From Paraspadella gotoi (lineage: Eukaryota; Chaetognatha): DNA of 64,000 nt. Positions 12,083 to 24,290 of this stretch are shown here, one piece after another. Every line of letters starts with the position of its first letter. Position 1 is the first letter of the stretch. The stretch spans positions 22,242,327 through 22,306,326 of the forward strand of contig CM119269.1 of assembly GCA_051294375.1 (NCBI GenBank). The letters run 5' to 3'. A program made the translations under genes and the position numbers. Below the pieces are notes generated by a model that saw only the letters and a list, made by a program, of their open reading frames with translations, had not been told where the DNA came from and searched no databases.

Positions 12083-15000
12083 ATGGAATCTGACGCCGCT
12101 TCGCCGCTCCGGCCGCCGCTCCGGCCGCCGCCTCGCCGCCCGACGCCGCTTCGCAGCCGACGGCGCCGCCCCAGACCGGCGTCGCGCGGAATCGACGGCG
12201 GCGTCGTCTGTTTCGTCTTCGTCGTCGTAGTCGGCGTCGTCTTGAATTTGCTCGTCATTCCTGGAGTCGTTGGAGCGCAGAGAAGCAATGAAGGTTCGTG
12301 ATGAAGAGGGAGAAGGAGGGAGGGGGGGTGGGGGAGGAGGAGGGAGGAGGAGGGGAGGAAGAAGGGGAACAGATGGAAGATGAGAGAAGGAGAGAAGAGG
12401 GAGGGAGAGAGAGACAGAGAGAGAGAGAGAGAGACAAGATAAAACGAGAATGGAAAGGTTAATGAAAGTAAGAGAAGAGGAAAATAAAATTTAAATTCAG
12501 TTTAACGAGAGATGATTATGTCAAACACAGTCTAAACGTTTTCAATAGATTGTATTTTATGTTTAACTTGTATGAGCGCATCTATGTTTCTCTGGACATG
12601 ATATTAGTTTTAATTTCTGTCCACCATCCACTTTATTTCACTTTCTGTCCACTTTTTAACTTCTATCTATGTTTATATGTATATAGACACTTTTTTTCAA
12701 AATGGAGTTGCTGTGCTAAATAGAAAACAAAGTTTTTTTTTTTTTTCAAAATATTTCGCCATGTATTCTTATGTCATCAGCAGTGATAGTAAAAAGATCA
12801 AAATTAAATTTTAAGTTTTAATTTTTGTCTTTTTACTATCACTGATGATGACAATAGAAAATATATCGAAATATCCATTTTGAAAATAAGTGTTTATTAT
12901 ATCTACTTCACTGTGCTTTTGATGACATTAAAACAGTTCTATCTATTATCGAAGGCGCGGATGAGACTAGGAAATTTAGAAAGAATGTAGAGCGATTCCT
13001 TGTCGTCGTTGTTGTTGTTGTTGTAGCTGTCGTCGTTTGCGATGCAGATGAGAAGATTTCGTTGAGGAAAAGAAGCTTGAAGGTCAAAGGTTAAACTGAA
13101 AACTGAAGCGAAAGAAAAAAACCGGATGCCACGCCCATTTGCGTTGGTGACGCTGTTAGTTGAAAGGGGACGAAGGAGATGGTAGAAGTTGGGGAAAAGG
13201 AAGTAGAAGTTGTGGAAAATAAAGTAGGAGTTGTGGAAAAAGTAGTAGGAGTTCGGGAAAAAATAGTAGAGGATGTGAAAAGGGTGATTTAAATCGTGGA
13301 AATGTGGTCAGTAGTTGTGGAAAAGGTGGTAAAGGTTGTGGAAAAAGAGGTAGAATTTTTGGAATATCGGGTACATGTCTGGTAAAGATGTTAGAAGTCT
13401 TGGAAAAGGTGGAAGAATTTGTGGAAAGTTGGTAGAAGTTGTGGCAAAGGTGATAAAAGTTATAAGAAAATACCGGTAAATACTATTTAAGCTCTCGATC
13501 CCGGATATAACGAAGTTTATGGTCGATTTCCTCGTTAATAGCGAACTCTCGCTCCAATAGGTTATTTTTTCGAATTTATCGAATTCTGATTTTTATCGTA
13601 ATTCGATATTCGCGAATTCGCAAAAGAAGCGACTTTTTTTGGGGATCATATGTAGTCAGCTTAAAATTTTTTTTATCGATGCATTTTAAAATTTTCCTGG
13701 ATTAGAAATTTGCGACAAAAAATGATGATATAGAGATGAGAAACGCACGCAAAGAAAGAAAGATCACGGAAAAACACAAAACCTAAGATTAATTTCGGTT
13801 TTAAAGAATTCACATCCTTAAATAAACCTCTTTATCTTCGTTCTCTTTAATTTTCCTATAATATTTTCCTATTTTCACGACTTAATAAACTTTTCGTTCT
13901 CGCACTTTTCCTTTCGCCTTCGCGTAGTTTTGGCAAAAGAATTAATTGATCTTGAAAGAGAAAAAGGTAACAATAAAGATAAATGGTCAAGTGGTAAATA
14001 TTATTCCCGAAGAAATTTGGTATTGTCGTGAAATTAAAAAAACAACATAAAAGCATGATAATTTTTTTTTCTTCTAAAAAATATCATTTTTCTCATTCAC
14101 TTTTCATTTAGATATATACATAAAGTTATCACTTATAAACAAACCTACAAGAACCTATTTTTGAGCAAAAAATTTTTACCACTTTTTAAGGCTTTTTTCA
14201 TACCCTTCGCAGAACCATTCATCAATTTATTGTTTTTTATTTTTGTAGATGCTTTCAAAATACTGTTTGCTTAGTCTAGTAGAGATTCCCTAATTATTAA
14301 TCATCAGTCGTGAATAACTTTATAAAAAAGGTTTACCAAAAATTAAAAACCTTATATTTACAAATATTTTTTTACATTTTTTTTTGCCAATAGATTTTAG
14401 TATTTTTTTAATAGCGAGTAATCTTTGTTACAAATTAACTTCAATTGCCTTTTTGTTTAGGTCCCACGAAAAGTACGTCCGCTTTAGAATCAACGACAGA
14501 GGCGACGCCTTGCGATTCGAACGCAAACGAGGTTAATAAACAAAAGACAGTTATTTCGATTAATGATAATCAAAGACTAATGGGTTTCTGTGATAGTCAA
14601 ATTAAACAAAAATTAAACTTGACGAGTTTTCACTTCTAGTTTGGTGATTAAATATGAATATATTAATATTATTATTAATTAAATTTAATCTGATTTCAGA
14701 ATAAAGGCATATCTTGGATAGAGGAACAAGAAGAACTTCTTCAGAAAAAATTCAGAACAGTAATCAAAGTTCGACCAGTTTTAAAATATAACGATACAGG
14801 TATGACTCATTATACTTGAGACAATCTTGAAATATTAATATGATTGATTAGGCTTTTGAAAGCATATCTAGTAAAAATGAAACTGATTAATTTTTTTTAA
14901 TTTAACGGTTCTACTAATATTAGTAAATGAATGTAAATACAATATTGTAAATTGTTTCTCTCCTACAGTCTCCGTCAACGTTTCCCTGGTTTTGCTTCAC

Positions 15001-16479
15001 ATTTTCAAATTAGTAAGTATGAATAAATTTATATTAGTTTCTTTGCCCAATTTATAATTGAGATGTTAATTAGGAAGTTGGCTCCGTAGTGTGAGAATTC
15101 AAAAATAACCAATTATTAATTTCACAATAAAAATTTTCAATAGTAATTTCCGAAAATTATTTTATTCATAGCAAATTTTATTGATAGCATTTTAATTTTG
15201 ATTAAAAAAATTTTTTTGAGCACAAAGGAGTAAAACTTGTAAAACCCTCGTAGTTATTAGTAACAACTATTAATTGCCTTTGAGTCAACTAAATAATAAA
15301 TATGTATGTAAAGATGTTACTGTTTACTTCTTTTCATGAGCACAAGTGCAACTTTTTTGATTTAGCACCGATCTGAATTTCCTTCGATATAAGTTCATTT
15401 TTGTCAAAACTTTGAAAAATTCAAACATCATTTGACTCATTTCGCCATCCTATCATTCACATTTATACATTCCCTGTCTTTTTATTTTCGGCTTTATTTT
15501 CCAAGAGCTACTCATTTCGTCTTAAATTCGAAATTGGGTTATTTTTTAGGTTAAAAATGTAAGGATTATGGAATAGGTTAAGTATTAAGGTTTAGCGCAA
15601 GGGTTAATGATTATTTATTATTGTTTAAGGCTTGGGTTAAGGAATATATTAGGGTTAAACATTAGAGTTAGGAATTGGGTTATGAGTTTTCTAACAGATG
15701 AAGGTTAAATATTATAATTACTAAAATTATGTTCAGGAATTAATGAACAGAATTGGGTCGCTTTTGGGAAAGAGCCTTACTTTCTTTGTTAACTTGAGTT
15801 TGAGTTGATCCCGGAACGATTCTTGTATTTTCATTTACCAATCAAAATTGTGATTTGGCATCAAATTTTTCGCACTTTTAAAAATATCATCATGATGAAA
15901 GTTTTTGGTTCGGAATCCGAATACTTGTCGTTCAGTTTGAAATCGCACTTTGGATCCCTGTTCACTTCTATTTTATTTTCTGAATTACAGTTAAAGGGTT
16001 TTTGCATTTTTTTTTACATTTTTATATTTTCTGGATTACATTTAAACCCGTTTTAACTGTAATCACACTTTCTCCCTATTTTGCAAGTTGCATTTTTCCA
16101 TAAATAAATCCAGTTTCATTTGTTGTTGTGAAAAAGTTAAACAAGATTATAAATTCAAAATAAAGATTTTCATTTCTTCACGAAATTTTTTACTCCTTAA
16201 ACTTTCACTCATCTGTTGTGGACAAAAAAATGTAAAGTCAATCAAAAGAAGATCTGGAATCAAACCCGGTGTACCCAGTCTTTTTTCAACGGTAATTTCT
16301 TTCCCGTTCACTTCTATTGATTTTGGGTGGCCACTGGTCATTTGGTCACAACAATCGATCCAACACGATAAACGGATAGACTTTTTTTGTCAGTCCAGAA
16401 AAACTCAATTATCTTTTGGTCCAGTCTTTGTTTCAAATTTTATAAAAAAATCATTGAAAAATAAGTAAAAAAATTTAAA

Positions 16480-16518
<39 letters not shown>

Positions 16519-19368
16519 TATTACATACATTAAATAGTCAAAACCATAAATATTAATATTCTGAAATATAAAAATAACAAATATTGAATCATAGAAAATT
16601 TCCTCATTCCGAATGGTTTATGTTAGTTTTTTTTCGGTAATTTGAATTAATTATGATTTTGAAAAGTAAAATTGATGTAAAATGTCGTAAATTTGTCTTT
16701 AGAGAAATTTTAGAAATTTAGAGCAATTGTAGCAATGATAGTTTTAGTATTCATTAGAATTTATTGAAAAAAAATGTAATATAATGATTTCAATAATCGA
16801 CCTCGCTTCAAAAAATATTCAAAAATTAAAATGATGGGAGAAACCCGAACTATGCTGATATATCAACATATTTTTCAAGATGACCTTAAATGTTTATGAA
16901 CTTTCTAAAAAGATTTTAACAAGCGCGAAAATATTAATAAATAAATTAATTAAGGTTTCTCACACGGCGGTCGCTTCCTATAGAAGTTGATATATATACA
17001 TTAGCGCGATCCGATGCTAATTCTACTTAAACAATAAAATTAAACATGAAACATTAGTCATGTCAAAACTTGTGAATGAGCTTACAAGCCCTTTTCATAC
17101 TATTAGTCTCGGTGTCTACTTTTAATTTATAATTCCGACAAAATTAATAAATATTTATATTCTTTTCTCTCAGGACGAAAAGCTCCAAGTACTTCACAGC
17201 ACTTTCTATGCCCATTTTGTAAGTATTATTTTCAAAGGCATTGTGAGAATTATTGTACAAATCTTTATTTGTATTAAATTTTAATTTTCAATTTCAATTA
17301 AATTTCAGCAATGGCAAGATCATTCGTCCAAATGGGATCCAGACGATTATATGGGGATTACCAAGTAAATACATCAGGAATAACATTTAATACCGATTAA
17401 AAACGATAATACTATTAATTAACACATTACTTTTCTACATTCTCTCAGGATCAGCGTGCCTGTGAACAGAATATGGCTCCCAGATATCGTCCTTCTCAAC
17501 ACGTAAGACATGAGAAAAAAGAGAAATCTTACCAAATACAAATAATTACAATTATTTCGCAACAATGAATTGTATCCAGGGCGGAAGATATGGTTTCTTT
17601 CCACAAGATGGATTCCTTTCCAGTCAGAGTCGAATATCAAGGGACGGTCGTGTGGACGCCAACGATCAACTCTCAGTCTATCTGTAGGGTAAGCTTGATC
17701 TGTAGGCTCAGCTTGATCGATTAATCTATTGAGTATTAGGTTAAGGATAAAATATTTAGTTTTGGTTATAATATATTATAATATATTGACAATGTTAAAA
17801 TACTCTTCATTCGTTTCCCCCTTCAGGTTCGCATCATATTTTTTCCTTTTGACACACAAACTTGCGAAATCAAATTAGCCTCTTGGACTCAACCGAAAAC
17901 AGAGATCCATTTGAACGCCGCGGTGAGGAATCCAATGTTGTTGTTGTTGTCGTAGTTGTTGTTGTCCTCTTCCTCCTCTGTCATCGTTTGTTTATTTATA
18001 AATCCTTTATTTGTTAACAAAATCCTTTTTATTTTGAAAACCAGAGGGGCCGTGCCTGGAGATTAATATTCATACTAACTTGTTTGTTAATTTTGTGATT
18101 TATATCTTGATTTGATGGGTATTCTGACAAAATTTACAATTATGTTTAAACAACTCAAAATTGTATTTTTTTCTTGTCTACATTTCAACATTTTAGATTA
18201 TGCTCGATCGGGGCTCCTGACCTCAATTACCTTTTTCCCCACTCGTGGATGTAATGTTTGTCCGATTATCTTGACCCAAAATTCATGCTCTCCAGGGGTG
18301 CAGTGTTTGGTCTTATGCTCGACCGGGTCCTGACCTAAAAATCCCTTTTCCTCCTTAGGAGACGCAAATACGAATGGATTTGTTCAACTTGAACTCAGAA
18401 TGGATGATTGAAGAAACGATGGTGAAAGAGAAAAACCAAACTTACCCTTATTACGACACAGAATTTTCGGGTAAGGGTATATGGCGCAGAAACTAATATA
18501 CAGCATATGTAGCGCAGCGTTATTAACCCTTGGTTAATTGTGAGAGATTCATTAATCTGTTGTAGCCTATTTGTCGGATTAAAAGTATCACTTATTTAAA
18601 CTTCAATTAACTAAAATTCACTAATATTCACTCAATTTCAGTGAACTTACCTCACATCTCTTTCCTCTCACTCTTTTTCATATTTCACATCAAAAATATA
18701 AAACCTCATCATATTTATTTCGCCGGATTCATACCTTCAACCCCCCCCATTTTTTCTCCCCTTCACTTTTTCCGACCCCCTCCATCCCCCACTTTTTCCG
18801 ACTTCTTCCACCCTCCACCCTCACTTTATTTGTAGAACTTTACTTTTCCGTAAAAATGAGTCGGAAACCGTTGGTGCAAATCTTTCAATTGGTGCTGCCT
18901 TGCATTCTGCTCTACCTGCTCATCTTGATGTCGTTCTGGCTGCCGCAAGACAATCCCGGAAAAGCGGGACTAGGTAAAAACATCGGGCGGCTGGGCATTA
19001 TTTTCCCAAAATGCCCCATTTTATCTCAAATTCTGAATTTGGTTAATTTTTATAAACTTATTAGTTTTGAGGTTAGGGATTAGGATGGAAGGTTAGTGGT
19101 TAGGGTTAAAAATTAGGGATAAGGGTTTGTGGTCAGGGTTTACGGTTATGAATTGGGTTATAAGTTTAAAAAATATGTTTTGATAATATTAAGGTTAAAA
19201 GTTAATTGCAGGATAAAGTAACAGAAATGGAGCGCTTTGGGAAATTTAGTTTAGTATAAGGCAATTCGTTGTGGGATTTAAAATTCCTTTTTTTTTTCTT
19301 ATTTGCCAATATTTCGATTCTAATGGACGAATCATTTTTCAAGTCAGAGAGAAAGTAAGGGAGGGAGG

Positions 19369-19438
<70 letters not shown>

Positions 19439-21200
19439 CAAAATACAAAAGAATCATAAGAACAGAGACACAAAAGAGCAAAGAGGGCTAAACCCCGGCC
19501 CCTCCCCAAAAACATGATACGGTGGAATCTCTATTAAGTTTTTTCATGTTTTTTAAAAGTGGGTTCCATGCATCTGTCCGGACATAGATGCCCTTGCCTT
19601 CTTCTGGTGGTGGTTTTTTGCTGCATAGGACATTTGCCAGTGTCCTTCCACCACAGTGTATAAGGAGCAGCCTGCCTTTTTAAATGGAATCTAACCAGAA
19701 ATTCGTCTCGATCTTTTAATTCCCCATAATTTCCCATCAATTCGAGTCAGACATGATTTCGGTTCGCCTCTGGAAATTGGCCTGCCTGACATTTGACTCC
19801 AGGCGTCAGGCGTTTGACTCCAGGCGTCGGAGTTGATGACACGGAAATTATTTGCAGACAAATTTTTTGATTCTGAGCCAAATTTTGACCACTAGGAAAA
19901 AAAGGGAAAATTTTTGTTGGTAGATATAATAATATTAATATTATGATTTTTGGTATAATATTTTCTAAAAACATGACAATTCATATCCCCATGGTCTTCA
20001 GATATAATTTATAGTATAAATCTCGTAAAGAGTCCCAAAAGCACAACTTAAATTACGAAAGAAATTTTCAAAAGTATGAGATAAAAATAAAATAAAGTGA
20101 AATATTTTTTACCATAGTGTTGTGTAGAGGTTCACTCTTTTTCCAGAAGACAACACTCAACAGTCAACAATCACCAGTCAACAGTCAACAATCCCTTGTA
20201 GTTCAAATATATTGAGTTGTAGTGATACGACTCGTCTTTCCATGATACGACTGTTCCTTCCATCAGCGTAATAGCGCACTGGGCGAACGCTTCATGTCCG
20301 AACCCAATGATCACGGGTTCTAACCCCGGTCGAGAACAGTTCTTCCGAAATGGGTGAAAGGCCGGTTAAACCACCGGCAGCAAGCTTACCGCCGGATCCG
20401 AAAATCCGGAAAGCACGGCAACTGAAACGAAAAAATCTCCCAGGCCCACTGGGCACACTAAGTGTGGGGGCTATCACACACTCACAGAGAGGCATGGCGA
20501 CCCTCTCTCCACTCGGTCACTTTACAGTAACATTTAATCCAAAATATATATTTAATTTTCTCTCAATTTTTTTTTTAAATTCTAGTTTAATAGTAGTAAA
20601 AAAACAATTAATTTTGCAATTTAAATAAAATAAACCAAAATAAGTGACTAATTCCTTCCATTCAACTACTCGCTCTCACCCTGACCCTCTCTTCGGACCC
20701 TACCCTTTTCCCCTCCCCCTCCCTCCCCTCTTCCTTGCTCCCCCTCTCCCTCCCTCTCCCTCTCTCTTCCTCCTTCCCTCCCCTCTTCTTGCTCCCCTCT
20801 CCCTCTCTCTCCCCTCTCCCTCCCTCTCCCCTTCCTCCCCCTTCCTCCCCATTTCAGCGACGCACGGTTCTATTTAGCCTCCAGCGTCCAACTGCTCGTC
20901 GTTGTCGACTACACTCCGCCATCCTCAACATTCGTTCCCATCTTGGGTGAGTCTCGCTGCAGCAGCGAGATGCTGACGCTGCTGCTCCCAGGCTGCGGCC
21001 CGCTGCTCAGGCAGCTGTAACCTGAGCTTTGACTGCTGCCGCTGCAGCCGAGGCTGCTGCCGAGGCTGGAGACATGATTGACTTTCCTGATTCACATTAT
21101 ATTTTTCTCTTTTCCTTTTCTTTTCCTCTCTTTCTTTTCTTTTCTCCATTTTCTTCTATTTTTTCTTTTCTCCTTTTCCATTTCTTTTTTTTTCCTTCCT

Positions 21201-21244
<44 letters not shown>

Positions 21245-23343
21245 GCTTTCCTGCTTTCTTTCTTTCTGTCACTCCTCCCTGTCCTTTTCTCTCCATCTCT
21301 TCCCCTTTCTTTCCCTCCCTATCTCTTTCTTTCCTTTCTCTCTGTCTTTTCTTCTCTCTCCCTCCCTTCCTCCCTCCCCCGCCAGGCATCTACTACGCCT
21401 TGAACAGCGTGATGGCCGCCGTCGCTGCCCTCTCCTCTGTTTTCGTTCTTCACCTCAGATCTCAATGGAAGGAAAGATTTCCTCCGCCCTGGTGGCTCAA
21501 AGCGGTCAGTGTCAGTCAGTTGTGGCCAACATTTTGTGTCATTATTAGGGGTTGGAATATTCTAATGAGTTGGCGTCGATCAGTGGAAAATTTATTTATT
21601 TAAAAATAACAATATTGAACCTTCAAGGTAATCGAATATAAGTTTATCGGTAAATTATCAAAGCACTACAATATGCAAATGAGATTGATGAGTTCAGTCT
21701 CATTAAAAATGATCTACAACTGATACTCAGCTCCATTTCCACAATAAGACCCAATTCGACAAAAACCAAGTACCAATGATTAAAAATGAGTTTTACTTTT
21801 ACAAAAATAGAGTTATCCCGATTAGCGATGATCTGGGCCAAATAATGATGAGACTAAACTCACTCTTAGTGTTGGCATCTCTGAATGACGACCAGGAAGG
21901 GAGAACCCGTTTATTAGACGGATAAATAAATAAATAAATAAGTAAATAAATGAATTAAATAAATGAATAAATGAACGAAATCCCCAGGTGACCAAGCTCA
22001 ACGTCTGCACGCCGGTTGGCTACTTCGTGATGGGTCGACGTCACAAGCCTGTGTCTGAGACGACGACGCCGAGTGAAGCCAGTGAGGATGGGAATCAAAT
22101 GGAGGAGGAGGAAGAGGAGGAGGAAGTGGAATGTGATCAAGTCACGATCGATGAGAAAGGTGAGACATTTGGGGGGAGGAGGGTAAGGTCGGGGACGGAA
22201 AGGAGGTAAGTACGAGGCGGGGAGTTAGATAAAATATATTTTAGTCTTTTTAATGGTAAAATATTGTTACTTCAAAAGAAAAATGGCGAAAAAAATCATA
22301 TATAGTTTTCCTCCATTTTTGTTATTTGTTATATTGTTATTTGTTATTTCAAATAAAGTTAGTTTTTTTTGTTTTTTTTTTAATTTGGCAATGCTAAAGG
22401 CCTTGCACCTCTTTTTGGTTTAAAAAAGCGCTATTATACCTTTTAGAAAAGAGGGAAAGACATGCAACATCATCATCGGATCTGAACAGAATTGCGTTAA
22501 ACTTAAAGATGTGGAAAAACATTTCACTGTCATAAATCAATTTGCTGTATGAGAGCATGCCCAGACAAATGCAGGCAGTAGTTCATTCATGTCAGGTCAT
22601 GTCATATCATGTGATCAAAAGGGAAATACGCGTGAAAATAAAGTCACATTGTATTTTAAATAAATATCCTGATAGATATCAAGTATCGAGTCAAATGGCA
22701 TTGAGGCTGCTGACCCTCGGTGACTGCCACTGGACCCGAGGTTATCCAGGAATTGAACCCGGGACCGACCGAAGGGGCTGAGAACTTAGCAGACAGGACA
22801 GGACAGTGGCAAGACGGCTTTAAATTGTGACGCCACAGGCCCACACAAGATTTATTCGCATTTAGTTAATAATATTATGTTTAAAGTTTATTACTGGTGT
22901 TATTTAGTTATCCATGATTTCTTTTGTCCAGTGATTCGAGAGGAAGTGAGCCGTGACGTTTCTTCACATCGTCTCTCAGTGAATCTCACCAACTACTTGA
23001 CGGTGAGTAGATTTAGTCAAGATTTGGCGACATGCTGATAAGATTTATGACGAGATTTATTGAAGAGATTTATTAAATTCTTTCAGAGTGACTCCGTTCC
23101 CAACGGACTCGTCAACGCCGCTCAACCACAACAACAACAACAACCGCAGCAGCAGCAGCAATGGCCTCAGCAGCAGCAGACGGCGCCGCCGCCGCCGCCG
23201 CAACAGACGCCGACGCCGTTCACCGCCAGTCACGCCGCCAGTCAAAACGACGTCGGTTTTCACACCAACGCAATGACGACGCCGACTTCGATGGCGTTGG
23301 GACGCGGCGCCGCTAGACCGCCGAACCTACCGCTCAATCAGCC

Positions 23344-23399
<56 letters not shown>

Positions 23400-24195
23400 A
23401 TCTGAATGGCACTAAGTTAGATAACTTAGATAACTCTGATGTGAGTTTTTAAGATATTAAAAAATGTTTTAAACTGACTGAAACTTATGTAGAAGGTGAA
23501 CGGTTTATGTAATGAAGGCTACATTTGGACATCTTATGAACATACTTGCTATCTCATTTGGATATTTAAGGTAAAGGACAATTATTATGAAATCTTTCCA
23601 ATTTGCAATTTATCCAGATGTCTTTTCTTTCCAAATAATCCCAACCCAGTAGTTTTTCTATTGGTGACATATTTGTACGAATAGTATTAATGGCAATACA
23701 ATTTACAGTGTGGTCAAACAAATGATTTTTCCGAACAATAATCTGAAAGTGGTTTGGCCTGCACTATCTAAGGTTGCATCGTTAGGGGTATGAATTGGGA
23801 GGTTTTGAAAGATTCGAATAGCTCTCAGCTGTAAACGGTCAAACTTAAGCCAATGATAAGCTCCGGTCGAAATTAAGCAAGGAGATGAATATAAAAAAAG
23901 AGAAACAATAAGGCTTTGAAATAGCTGATAGGCTAGTTTGTAGTTATCACCTGGTACAAAACGTGATATTCTGTTAATGGTAAGTAATTTACATTTTGCT
24001 TTTTTAAATAACTCATTAACATGGTTAGTCCATGTGAGGCGTTTGTCAATAATACATCCTAAAAATTTAATGCTGTTACACAAAGGAATTCTACTACCAA
24101 AAAGAAACAAATTAATTTCAAAATTAAAAAGATTAAAAGAACGAGTTATAAGGATACAATTTGATTTTTCGGGACACAGATCCAAGAACCACATT

Positions 24196-24290
<95 letters not shown>

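Noticed and set aside
15540-15740. Interstitial telomere (TTAGGG) array
   Set aside because: The words are degenerate and embedded in a dispersed element with shared ends at four loci.
18641-18835. Open frame [12 protein letters not shown] after an AG at 18640
   Set aside because: It lies in the intron before the M1 exon. The M1 exon joins exon 10 in frame through the acceptor at 18835, leaving no place for this frame.
19534-19740. Antisense 68-codon frame with several Cys and Lys
   Set aside because: GC-richer than its intron and possibly element-derived, but it has no motif I can name.
20272-20340. Functional tRNA gene
   Set aside because: A and B boxes are present, but no acceptor stem or anticodon loop can be folded, and a SINE body follows.
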